Both the position numbers and the translations under genes were made by a program. The notes under the pieces were generated by a model. It was not told where the DNA came from and made no database searches. It worked only from the letters and a program-made list of their open reading frames with translations. DNA of 64,000 bases. Origin: Pseudopelagicola sp. (lineage in GTDB: Bacteria > Pseudomonadota > Alphaproteobacteria > Rhodobacterales > Rhodobacteraceae). The stretch covers positions 40,719-104,718 of the forward strand of contig JAPHRE010000054.1 in NCBI GenBank assembly GCA_026195905.1, written 5' to 3'. Of the stretch, positions 7,981-15,875 are shown in pieces. Within the stretch, counting starts at the first letter, position 1. Every line of letters starts with the position of its first letter.

Positions 7981-8561
7981 GAGGCGCGACGGGCGCGTTG
8001 CAGGGCCGTGACATGGGCGAGAAGCGCGAAGAGCGCGAGGCCATAGGTCGCGATCCGGGCGCTATGCGCGGGCAGTGCGCCGGCGAGGACAAGCATCACG
8101 CAGAGGAAGATAACCCGCTCCATGCGTTCGAAGAAATCGGGCCAATTGTCATTGTGGACCGGGGTTTCGATGGCGGTGCGGGCTTTGGCGTAGCTTGTGA
8201 AGAGGCTTCCCGAGAGGGCGAAAAGGGCCAGCGGCCACGCGTTGTGCATATAGCCGAGCGTCGCCAGAACAATCAGTTCTTGGTAGCGATCCACCATCGC
8301 ATCGAAATAGCCGCCCCGGCGCGACCGCATATTGCGCCGCCGTGCGACGGCACCGTCGAGCGCGTCGAACACGAAGGAAAGCGCGAGGGTCAGGCCGTAG
8401 ACGAGGGGCAGGCCATGCCAAAGGTAGAGGCCAGAGACCAGGGTCACGAGGATCAGTCCGGTGAACGTCACCTGATTGGGGGTCATGCGCGCCCGCACGA
8501 GCGGCGTGGCCATAGCCTCCCAGAGCGGATCAATCTTTGTTTTAATGAGACCGTCGATCAT
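7944..8561 (-). CDS. CDP-alcohol phosphatidyltransferase family membrane enzyme
   Basis: 205 residues with about five or six TM segments. The complete family signature D-x2-D-G-x2-A-R-x8-G-x3-D-x3-D is present at residues 66-91 (D66, D69, G70, A73, R74, G83, D87, D91), so the enzyme should bind metal and a CDP-linked substrate and transfer a phospho-alcohol. It is neither PgsA nor PssA by obvious context. It is the last gene of a minus-strand operon, 11 bases after the FGGY kinase and downstream of a GT4 glycosyltransferase; a divergent nucleotidyltransferase completes the set. The CDP-activated partner is unknown. Confidence 0.85.
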   Translation of the reverse strand: MIDGLIKTKIDPLWEAMATPLVRARMTPNQVTFTGLILVTLVSGLYLWHGLPLVYGLTLALSFVFDALDGAVARRRNMRSRRGGYFDAMVDRYQELIVLATLGYMHNAWPLALFALSGSLFTSYAKARTAIETPVHNDNWPDFFERMERVIFLCVMLVLAGALPAHSARIATYGLALFALLAHVTALQRARRASQMLGAIDRDRK

Positions 8562-8572
8562 GGGGGCGGTTC

Positions 8573-10111
8573 CTATGGGTAGGTCTTGAGGATGGCGCGG
8601 CGGATTTTGTCGAGTCGGGCGTTACGGTCTGACAGCGCGGCGACGCGGGCTGGATCGGGGGCAAAGACGGCCGTTGTCCGGGTGCGCAGCGTTGCTGCGG
8701 CGTCGCGGGCGGAAGGTGCCCAGCCCAAGGTTTTCGCGGCAAGCGTGGCGGTGCCGAGCACCCCGGCGTGCCGTGCTTCGCCGACCCAGACCTCGCGGTT
8801 GAGTGCGTCGGCAACGGTTTGCCCGAAAGCTGCGTTGGCGGCGACACCGCCGACCATCGAGATCGGGCCGTCTTTGTGAACCGCACGTTCCTGCATCAAT
8901 TTTCCGTAGGACCAACGCAGATTAAGCGCGACCCCTTCCAGCGCGGCCCGGCGCAGGGCGCGGGCGTCATGATGCAGAGCAAGGCCATGAAACACGCCGC
9001 GCAGGGCTTCGTTGTCGACCGGCACACGTTCCCCGGCCAACCAGGGCAGGAAGAACGGGTCGTCGCCTTGGGGGGCGCCCATATCATCGAACGCGCCGTT
9101 GAGCGCCTCGCCTTCTGTTTCCCCGCCGCTGATGCGGACGGCCCATTCCAGCGCCGAGCCTGCATTTTCCTGCGAGGCGATGAGAAGCGGGCGATACGCC
9201 AGGCTTGAAGAGATCGTGGCATAGGAATTGGCGACCGACAGAACCCGACCGGGCATAAAGCCCGCGATCCAACAGCTTGTGGCGGCGGCGATGTGCAGCG
9301 CGCCATCGGCAACCTGCCCCGAGCCGAGCGCGGCGGCGGTTACGTCCGATGTGCCGCCCAGAACAAGGGTTGATGCGGCAAGGCCGAGGTCGGCGGCGGC
9401 TTGCGGTGTCAGCGAGCCGACGATATCTTCGCCATCCACCATTTCGGGCATACGGTCGAGTGCGATTCCGGTCATCTCGGATAGGGCAGGCGACCAACCC
9501 TCGCGGCCCGGACGGGTATCCATAAGCCAACTGAGGTTGGCGCTTTCGGGGCAGGTCGTAAATCGGCCTGTGGCGCGATGCAGGAGCCAATCTTTGACAT
9601 CGAGAATCCAGCGGGTCTGATGGTAGATGTCCGGCTCTTGGGCCTTGATCCAGAGGATTTTGGCAGTCGGGTCCATGCCATTGCGGGCCGGTGCCCCGTT
9701 GGCAAGGCGCAGCCAGCGGGCGAGTTTGTCGATGCGGTAGCCGTAAACGGACGGCGCGCCGCCGATCAAGGCGCGACCCGTCTCTGCGGCGCGTTTGTCG
9801 AGCCATGTCAGGCAGGGGCGCAGGGCGTTCCCGTGCTCGTCGGCACAGATGACACCGCAGAGCTGGCTTGAAAAGACAAGTGCCGCTGCGCGGTCCCGCA
9901 GGGAGGGCACGGCCTCGCGCAGGGTTTCAAGCGCGCGGGCAAGTGCAGACCACCAATCGGTCGGGTTCTGTTCGGCGATGCCACCCGTGGCAAGAGAAAG
10001 GGGGTAGGTTTCGGTTGCGCGCGCCAGAAGGCGCAAGTCGCCGTCCACCACGCCGACCTTGACGCCGGATGTGCCGAAATCGGCGGAAATGACGAGATCG
10101 CCCTTCGGCAC
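8573..10111 (-). CDS. FGGY-family carbohydrate kinase
   Basis: 512 residues, the usual family length. The N-terminal phosphate-binding loop ISADFGTSGVK (about 8-18), a central GGTSDVTAAALGSG segment and a late SMVGGVAANAAFGQ adenosine-binding segment are all present. It phosphorylates a sugar or polyol with ATP, but specificity cannot be read from the sequence; xylulose-kinase-like homologues dominate this part of the family. It lies between a GT4 glycosyltransferase (69-base gap) and a CDP-alcohol phosphatidyltransferase (11-base gap) rather than beside a sugar ABC importer. That context hints at a biosynthetic role, supplying a phosphorylated polyol, rather than catabolism. Confidence 0.85.
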   Translation of the reverse strand: MPKGDLVISADFGTSGVKVGVVDGDLRLLARATETYPLSLATGGIAEQNPTDWWSALARALETLREAVPSLRDRAAALVFSSQLCGVICADEHGNALRPCLTWLDKRAAETGRALIGGAPSVYGYRIDKLARWLRLANGAPARNGMDPTAKILWIKAQEPDIYHQTRWILDVKDWLLHRATGRFTTCPESANLSWLMDTRPGREGWSPALSEMTGIALDRMPEMVDGEDIVGSLTPQAAADLGLAASTLVLGGTSDVTAAALGSGQVADGALHIAAATSCWIAGFMPGRVLSVANSYATISSSLAYRPLLIASQENAGSALEWAVRISGGETEGEALNGAFDDMGAPQGDDPFFLPWLAGERVPVDNEALRGVFHGLALHHDARALRRAALEGVALNLRWSYGKLMQERAVHKDGPISMVGGVAANAAFGQTVADALNREVWVGEARHAGVLGTATLAAKTLGWAPSARDAAATLRTRTTAVFAPDPARVAALSDRNARLDKIRRAILKTYP

Positions 10112-10180
10112 CGGGTCTTCCTTTCAGTCAGGTAATGCGCGCGCAAGCTGTCATGGAACCGTTGATTTGGCAACCACGCT

Positions 10181-11287
10181 TCAGGCCAAAGCGGATGTAT
10201 AAAGCGCCAGATATTGGGGGCCAACACTCTTTACATCAAAGGCAGCCGCGCGCTTGGCGCACCAAGCCCTAAGACGGGCATGTTCGTCGGGATTTTCGGC
10301 AAGGGAGATAATCCGTTCGGCCAGAGCCATTGCGTCGCCGGGCGGCACGAGGAGCGCCGTGCCGTCACCGTCGAGAACCGATGCATAACCGGCGTTTTGG
10401 GCTGCAATAGGGACTGTTCCGGCGGACATGGCCTCGATCAGGACGAGGCCGAAGCTCTCGCCGCCGAGGGCGGGGGCCACGAAGACATCCGCGTCGGCGA
10501 TCAAGGCGCGGGCGGCGGTTGCATCGGGGGGCGGCAGGAACCGGACCGAAGGATAAGGCGCGGCCTTGGTGCGAAGCTCTTCCTCCAGGGCACCGCTTCC
10601 GGCGATGGTCAGGGTTGCGCGGGGCAGGGCGGTGACGACCTTGGGCCACGCCTCCAGCAGAACCTGAACGCCTTTGCGATCTTCGAGGCGACCCATGTAG
10701 ACGATTTGCGGCGCTTCGAGGCGCAGGGGCATATCGCGGTGGGCGGCCCGCCACTCAGAGAGGTCAATGGTTGGCGGCAGGATTGCAGGAAGCGGATTTG
10801 CGCCGCGGTTTTGCCATTGTGCGAGGGGCGCGCGGGACGGCACGACGATGCGGGACAGTCGCGCGTTGAAATAGTCCGCAGCCTTGCCAAGCGCCCAAGC
10901 GAGGGGATCGCGTCCGCCTTCGGGCAAGGTTGCATGAAACGTCGCGACCGAAGGCAGCGAGAGCGCGCGCCAGACCTGCCACGGGAGCAATGGTGTCCAG
11001 GGCGTATGAAGATGCACAACATCGCCGCCCCATGCGCGAAGCGTGTCGACCGTGGCGGCGATTTCGGCCCGTCCTGCGCGGGTCAACTCAAAGCGCGTTC
11101 CGTGCACCGAGATATCGCGCGCCCGTCCAAGCGGGATCACGTTGGGCGCTGAGGGGCCATGTCCGGGCGGTGCGATAATGCGGGTTTCGTGGCCCTCGGC
11201 CTCGAGCCACGCACAGAGATCCCTTATGTGGGTTTGCACGCCGCCGGGGCGGTCCATAGAATAAGGAGTGATCTGGATGATTTTCAT
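10181..11287 (-). CDS. GT4-family glycosyltransferase (PimA-like)
   Basis: 368 residues from the ATG at 11287, where the product begins MKIIQITPYSMDRPGGVQTH, a standard GT4 opening. An upstream in-frame start at 11332 gives 15 poorly conserved residues. The GT-B fold is supported by VYMGRLEDRKGVQVLL in the middle and the E-x7-E nucleotide-sugar motif in GESFGLVLIEAMSAGT. Closest in style to the lipid-acceptor mannosyl/glucosyltransferases of the PimA type, but this is resemblance only. First gene of the minus-strand operon with the FGGY kinase and CDP-alcohol phosphatidyltransferase, so a lipid or lipid head group is the plausible acceptor. Confidence 0.85.
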   Translation of the reverse strand: MKIIQITPYSMDRPGGVQTHIRDLCAWLEAEGHETRIIAPPGHGPSAPNVIPLGRARDISVHGTRFELTRAGRAEIAATVDTLRAWGGDVVHLHTPWTPLLPWQVWRALSLPSVATFHATLPEGGRDPLAWALGKAADYFNARLSRIVVPSRAPLAQWQNRGANPLPAILPPTIDLSEWRAAHRDMPLRLEAPQIVYMGRLEDRKGVQVLLEAWPKVVTALPRATLTIAGSGALEEELRTKAAPYPSVRFLPPPDATAARALIADADVFVAPALGGESFGLVLIEAMSAGTVPIAAQNAGYASVLDGDGTALLVPPGDAMALAERIISLAENPDEHARLRAWCAKRAAAFDVKSVGPQYLALYTSALA

Positions 11288-11376
11288 GGGTGGCTCGGGT
11301 GTCCCAACTTGCGGATGAAACAGCCCTACCATAGGGTCATGCGCGTATTCGAGCGGTTTCAGGAAGGCATCCTCTC

Positions 11377-12126
11377 ATGAGTGAAGTAAGCGCGCTGATC
11401 GTGGCGGCGGGACTGGGTGTTCGCATGGGGCCGCGTGGAGAGATGACCCCCAAGGGGCTTCTCGAGATCGGCGGCTCGGCACTTGTGGCGCGGTCGGTGG
11501 CGCTTTTGCGGGCAAACGGTATTGGACGGATACGCATCGTGACCGGGCATCTTGCGGATCACTATGAGGCTGCCTTTGCCGGGGTTGCGGGGGTCGAGCT
11601 TGTTCATAGTCCTGAATACGCCACGACAGGAAGCGCGCGTTCGATGATGACGGGGCTTGCGGATATGCAGGGGCCGGTGCTTTTGCTTGAGTCCGATCTT
11701 ATCTATGAGGCGGCGGCGATTGCAGCCTTGCGCGAGGGGCCGTCCTGTATTCTCGTTTCCGGAGAAACCGGGGCGGGCGACGAGGTTTATATCTGGACGC
11801 GGGAAGGTTCGGGCGGGACGCCTGTGTTCAACATGATGTCCAAGGATATCGCCGCAGTGGATACGCCGCATTATGGCGAATTGGTCGGGGTCAGCCGGTT
11901 TGACGCCGAAGATACCGAGCGTTTGAAACAGGCCGCGCGCCATGTTCTTGAGGATGATCCGAAGGCAGATTACGAATCAACCGTTATTCACATGGCCAAA
12001 ACGCAGGATATTGCCTGTCGCAAGATTGCGGATCTGGCCTGGAGTGAGATCGACAGCGAAGACATGTATACCCATGCTGTTCAGGAAATATGGCCCAAGA
12101 TCATGGCGCGTGAGGCCGTGGCGTAG
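11377..12126 (+). CDS. Sugar/alcohol-phosphate nucleotidyltransferase (phosphocholine-cytidylyltransferase-like)
   Basis: 249 residues. The N-terminus has the NTP-transferase signature, LIVAAGLGVRMG followed by TPKGLLEIGG, then a metal-binding acidic site in LLLESDLIYE. Short single-domain enzymes of this type (LicC, PntC-like) activate choline-phosphate, aminoethylphosphonate or polyol-phosphates with CTP. The segment VSGETGAGDEVYIW and the acidic C-terminus fit that group. It is divergent from the GT4/kinase/CDP-alcohol phosphatidyltransferase operon with an 89-base shared promoter region. It is therefore a good candidate for making the activated head group used by that cluster. Substrate not determinable here. 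Confidence 0.78.
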   Translation: MSEVSALIVAAGLGVRMGPRGEMTPKGLLEIGGSALVARSVALLRANGIGRIRIVTGHLADHYEAAFAGVAGVELVHSPEYATTGSARSMMTGLADMQGPVLLLESDLIYEAAAIAALREGPSCILVSGETGAGDEVYIWTREGSGGTPVFNMMSKDIAAVDTPHYGELVGVSRFDAEDTERLKQAARHVLEDDPKADYESTVIHMAKTQDIACRKIADLAWSEIDSEDMYTHAVQEIWPKIMAREAVA

Positions 12127-12259
12127 GCCATGCTGCGATGATCTGTGACCGGCAAAGCACATTATGTCGCAGTGCCATTGAGCCGGGGCAGGGGGAGTGT
12201 TATCTTACGCATATGCCCGGCACCGGGGCGGATCGGTGCGTTAAAAGGAGGGCAGATCT

Positions 12260-12661
12260 CTGTCTCTGAATTCTGACGTGGCAGCAGCCGCTGATACCGG
12301 ACCCGAGCTGACGGGTGCCACCAAGACTGCGACCAGCGACGCTTTGCTCGCGCGTATTCTTACCTCGCTCGACGACGATAAGGCCGAAGATATCGTGCAG
12401 ATTGATCTGCGCGGCAAATCGGCAATGGCGGATTACATGGTGATCTGCTCGGGCCGCTCTTCGCGGCAGGTCGCGGCGATTTCGGAAAAGCTCATTGATC
12501 GGATCAAATCCGATTTCGGGCGGCTTTCCAAGGTCGAGGGCAAGGAAACCGGCGACTGGGTGCTTATTGATACGGGGGATGTCATCGTGCATGTCTTCCG
12601 TCCAGAAGTGCGCGAGTTTTACCAGCTTGAGAAGATGTGGTTGCCGGGCGGCACCGCCTGA
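12260..12661 (+). CDS. rsfS: Ribosome silencing factor RsfS
   Basis: An Iojap/RsfS protein that binds uL14 and blocks subunit joining. Conserved segments include DIVQIDLRGKSAMADYMVI, SRQVAAISEKL, GDWVLIDTGDVIVHVF and the closing REFYQLEKMW. The start is unusual. The near-perfect AAAGGAGGG at 12244-12252 is 7 bases from a CTG at 12260, but 25 bases from the first conventional start, a GTG at 12278. An in-frame TAA at 12242 rules out anything further upstream. I therefore favour CTG 12260 (134 codons including stop). It is followed 20 bases later by rlmH, the common rsfS-rlmH pair. Confidence 0.9.
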   Translation: MSLNSDVAAAADTGPELTGATKTATSDALLARILTSLDDDKAEDIVQIDLRGKSAMADYMVICSGRSSRQVAAISEKLIDRIKSDFGRLSKVEGKETGDWVLIDTGDVIVHVFRPEVREFYQLEKMWLPGGTA

Positions 12662-12681
12662 TCCGCAGCAAGGGGTAAGAC

Positions 12682-13158
12682 ATGGCGCTTGGCGTGCATA
12701 TTTGCGCGGTGGGTCGGCTGCGGTCTGGCCCAGAGCGCGATCTTCTTGATGATTATCTCAAACGGTTTGATCGAACGGGGCGGGCGCTTGGCCTTGGCCC
12801 TGTGTCGGTGCGCGAGGTCGAGGACAAGAAGGGCGGTGGCATGAGTGCCGAAGCGCCGCTTCTTGAGGGGGCGATTCCCAAGGGCGCGGTGATCTGTGCG
12901 CTTGATGAACGGGGCAAGCTCATGTCCTCGCCGGATTTTGCTGCCATGCTGGCCGAGTGGCGCGATATGGGGCGCGCAAACGTGGCCTTTGTCATTGGCG
13001 GTGCGGACGGGATTGATCCGAGCCTTCGCGCCAAGGCGGATGCCAAGCTCTCTTTTGGCAAGATGGTTTGGCCGCATATGCTTGTGCGCGTGATGCTTGG
13101 CGAGCAGCTATATCGCGCGTCGTCGATCCTTTCAGGGGCACCTTATCACAGGGTTTGA
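12682..13158 (+). CDS. rlmH: 23S rRNA pseudouridine-1915 N3-methyltransferase RlmH
   Basis: 158 residues, normal for this SPOUT-family enzyme. It opens with VHICAVGRLRSGPERDL and carries the knotted SAM-binding region FVIGGADGIDPSLRAKAD and the C-terminal PHMLVRVMLGEQLYRA segment ending in PYHRV, all hallmark RlmH sequences. It methylates pseudouridine 1915 in helix 69 of 23S rRNA in the assembled ribosome. An AAGGGG lies 10 bases before the ATG. Pairs with rsfS upstream. Confidence 0.96.
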   Translation: MALGVHICAVGRLRSGPERDLLDDYLKRFDRTGRALGLGPVSVREVEDKKGGGMSAEAPLLEGAIPKGAVICALDERGKLMSSPDFAAMLAEWRDMGRANVAFVIGGADGIDPSLRAKADAKLSFGKMVWPHMLVRVMLGEQLYRASSILSGAPYHRV

Positions 13159-13272
13159 CGCGGCGTGGCCTCTTGGACGTCAGCGACACAATTGCGCTCT
13201 ACGCAGTTGGGGCTTGCTTGAATGGATAATTGGTTATATTTCCTTACCAATCCAAGAGGAGAGACGCCCGCC

Positions 13273-14712
13273 ATGCAGATGCCAGCCCCAGACCAGACCA
13301 TTCTCGCCCGAAAGGCGCGTATCGTTGCGCGGTTGCGGAGCGTTCTTCCAAAAGATGCCGTGATTGATGACGAGGCCGAGACGCGCGCTTATGAATGCGA
13401 TGCGCTCACGGCCTATCGCTGTCCGCCGCTGGCGGCGGTGCTGCCATCTTCGACCGAGGAGGTCGCGGCGGTTTTGAAGGTTTGCCATGATGAGGGCGTG
13501 CCGGTTGTGCCGCGCGGGGCGGGCACCTCGCTTGCGGGCGGCGCGATGCCGACGGCAGATTCGATCATCCTTGGTGTGGCGCGGATGAATGAGGTTTTGG
13601 AGACCGATTACGAGAACCGCTTTATCCGGGTGCAGACCGGGCGCACCAACCTAAGCGTATCCGGCGCAGTTGAAGAGGATGGGTTCTTTTATGCGCCGGA
13701 CCCGTCATCGCAGCTTGCCTGTGCCATTGCGGGCAATATCGCGATGAATTCGGGCGGCGCGCATTGTCTTAAATACGGGGTGACAACGAACAATCTATTG
13801 GGTGTCACAATGGTGATGATGGATGGCGAGATCGTCGAGATCGGCGGCGCGCATCTCGATGCCGGGGGGCTTGATCTTCTGGGGCTGATCTGTGGCTCGG
13901 AAGGGCAGTTGGGCGTCGTGACCGAAGCGACCTTGCGCATCCTGCACAAACCCGAAGGGGCGCGGCCCGTGCTTATGGGGTTTGATAGCAACGAGGTTGC
14001 GGGCGAATGTGTGAGCGACATCATCAAGGCCGGTATCCTGCCGGTGGCGATTGAGTTCATGGACCGGCCTTGTATCCGCGCCACAGAGGCCTTTGCCGGG
14101 GCAGGCTATCCCGATTGTGAGGCGCTCTTGATTGTCGAGGTTGAGGGCAGCGAGGAAGAGATCGACGCCCAGCTTGCGCGGATCATGGCGATTGCGCGGC
14201 GACACAACCCGGTAGAGCTGCGCGAGAGCGGCAGCCCGGAAGAAAGCGCGAAAATTTGGCTTGGGCGCAAATCGGCCTTTGGGGCGATGGGGCAGATCAA
14301 TGATTATATGTGTCTTGATGGCACGATCCCGGTCTCGCAGCTTCCCTATGTTCTGCGTCGGATCGGGGAGATGTCGAAAGACTACGGTCTTGATGTGGGC
14401 AATGTGTTTCATGCCGGGGATGGCAATATGCACCCGCTGATCCTTTTTGATGCCAATAAGCCCGGCGATCTTGAACGATGCGAGGCGTTTGGAGCGGATA
14501 TCCTCAAGCTCTGTGTCGAGGTGGGGGGGTGTTTGACCGGCGAACACGGGGTCGGGATCGAAAAGCGCGATCTGATGGTCGATCAATACGCGCCGGAAGA
14601 CCTTGAGATGCAGATGGCGGTCAAGGATGTGTTTGATCCCAAGTGGCTTTTGAACCCGGCGAAGGTTTTCCCGCTGGCGTCGAGCGAAGCGCGTCGGATG
14701 GCAGCGGAGTAG
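13273..14712 (+). CDS. glcD: Glycolate oxidase subunit GlcD (FAD-linked)
   Basis: 479 residues from the ATG at 13273, preceded by AAGAGGAGAG; an upstream ATG at 13222 has no such site. FAD_binding_4 segments VVPRGAGTSLAGGAMP and GNIAMNSGGAHCLKYG are followed by the C-terminal oxidase domain with VFHAGDGNMHP, the flavin/metal-proximal histidine motif, and TGEHGVGIEKRDLM. It oxidises glycolate (or D-lactate) to the oxoacid and passes electrons through GlcF. First gene of glcDEF. A hairpin-rich dispersed repeat separates it from glcE, which may alter relative expression. Confidence 0.94.
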   Translation: MQMPAPDQTILARKARIVARLRSVLPKDAVIDDEAETRAYECDALTAYRCPPLAAVLPSSTEEVAAVLKVCHDEGVPVVPRGAGTSLAGGAMPTADSIILGVARMNEVLETDYENRFIRVQTGRTNLSVSGAVEEDGFFYAPDPSSQLACAIAGNIAMNSGGAHCLKYGVTTNNLLGVTMVMMDGEIVEIGGAHLDAGGLDLLGLICGSEGQLGVVTEATLRILHKPEGARPVLMGFDSNEVAGECVSDIIKAGILPVAIEFMDRPCIRATEAFAGAGYPDCEALLIVEVEGSEEEIDAQLARIMAIARRHNPVELRESGSPEESAKIWLGRKSAFGAMGQINDYMCLDGTIPVSQLPYVLRRIGEMSKDYGLDVGNVFHAGDGNMHPLILFDANKPGDLERCEAFGADILKLCVEVGGCLTGEHGVGIEKRDLMVDQYAPEDLEMQMAVKDVFDPKWLLNPAKVFPLASSEARRMAAE

Positions 14713-14769
14713 GGGGCTTTGCCCCCGGCCTTGCGGCCTCCCCCAGAGTATTTTTCCAGAGAAGAAGCA
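14711..14769 (+). repeat. Hairpin repeat with TTTTTCCAGAGAAGAAG tail, copy 1
   Basis: GGGGGC-TTT-GCCCCC hairpin, then GGCC-TTGC-GGCC, then CCCCAGAGTATTTTTCCAG and AGAAGAAG. It starts at the glcD stop and ends one base before the glcE ATG. Copy 2 is at 34083. Related elements are common between genes in Rhodobacteraceae. Confidence 0.7.
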
Positions 14770-14770
14770 T

Positions 14771-15871
14771 ATGAAACCTGAGAGTGAAGCGGCACTGGCC
14801 GAGATTGTGAAAAACGCGGATGGGCCTTTGCGGATCGTCGGCGGCGGCACACGCGATATTGGCGCGCCGGTTGAGGGCGCGGAGCTTTCGGTGGCGGGTC
14901 TCAGGGGGGTGACGCTCTATGAGCCGGGCGCGCTTACGGTGGTGGCGCAGGCGGGGACGCCCTTGGCCGAGGTCGAGACGGCGCTTGCCGCAGAGGGGCA
15001 ACGGTTGGCGTTTGAGCCGATGGACCATCGCGCGCTTCTTGGGACGCAAGGCACGCCCACGATTGGCGGTGCGGTGGCGGCGAATGTGTCGGGGCCACGA
15101 CGTATTCAGGCCGGGGCGTGCCGGGATTCGCTTTTGGGGGTGCGGTTTGTCGATGGTATGGGGCGCGTCGTGAAGAACGGCGGGCGCGTGATGAAGAACG
15201 TGACGGGCTATGACCTTGTCAAGCTCATGGCCGGATCGTGGGGCACGCTTGGGGTCTTGAGCGAGGTGTCGTTGAAGGTTCAGGCGATCCCCGAAGCGGA
15301 GGCGACGTTGGTGGGGCGCGGAATGAGCGCGGCGGAGGGGGGCAGGGCGCTCTCGGCGGTGCTTGGGTCGCCCTATGATGTCAGCGGTGCGGCCATGATG
15401 GGCGGCGCGGCGATGGTGCGGCTTGAGGGTCTGGGAGATTCGGTTTCCTATCGCGTAAAGCGGCTGCTTGTGGCGCAATGCAATGGTTGGGAGGTTGTTG
15501 AGGGCGAGGCCAGCGCCGCGCTTTGGCGCGATGTGCGGGATGTGGTGCCTTTTGCCGGGCGCGAGGGTGCGGTTTGGCGCGTGTCGGTCAAGCCGTCGGA
15601 TGGGCCAAAACTGCTTGAGGCGCTGGGCGGGCCGGAGGCGGTTCTTGATTGGGGCGGCGGTCTTGTCTGGGTTCTCATGGATGAGGCCAGCGGCGTGCGC
15701 GCTGAGGTGGAACGGCGTGGCGGTCATGCGACGCTTGTGCGGGCCTCGGAGGCGATGCGCGCCAAGGTGCCGGTCTTTCAGCCGGAAGTGGCGCCGGTTG
15801 CGGCGATCAGCCGGGGGCTTCGGGCCAAGTTTGATCCGCGCGGCATTTTTAATCCGGGATTGATGGGGTAG
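14771..15871 (+). CDS. glcE: Glycolate oxidase subunit GlcE
   Basis: 366 residues. It carries an N-terminal PP-loop FAD-binding domain: LRIVGGGTRDIG near the start and GTPTIGGAVAANVSGPRR around residue 100. A shorter, variable C-terminal half ends in the GlcE-typical FDPRGIFNPG. It works with GlcD and GlcF as the membrane-associated glycolate-oxidising complex. The ATG lies right behind the dispersed hairpin repeat, whose AGAAGAAG end may act as the ribosome-binding site. GlcF starts 4 bases after its stop. Confidence 0.93.
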   Translation: MKPESEAALAEIVKNADGPLRIVGGGTRDIGAPVEGAELSVAGLRGVTLYEPGALTVVAQAGTPLAEVETALAAEGQRLAFEPMDHRALLGTQGTPTIGGAVAANVSGPRRIQAGACRDSLLGVRFVDGMGRVVKNGGRVMKNVTGYDLVKLMAGSWGTLGVLSEVSLKVQAIPEAEATLVGRGMSAAEGGRALSAVLGSPYDVSGAAMMGGAAMVRLEGLGDSVSYRVKRLLVAQCNGWEVVEGEASAALWRDVRDVVPFAGREGAVWRVSVKPSDGPKLLEALGGPEAVLDWGGGLVWVLMDEASGVRAEVERRGGHATLVRASEAMRAKVPVFQPEVAPVAAISRGLRAKFDPRGIFNPGLMG

Positions 15872-15875
15872 GCCA

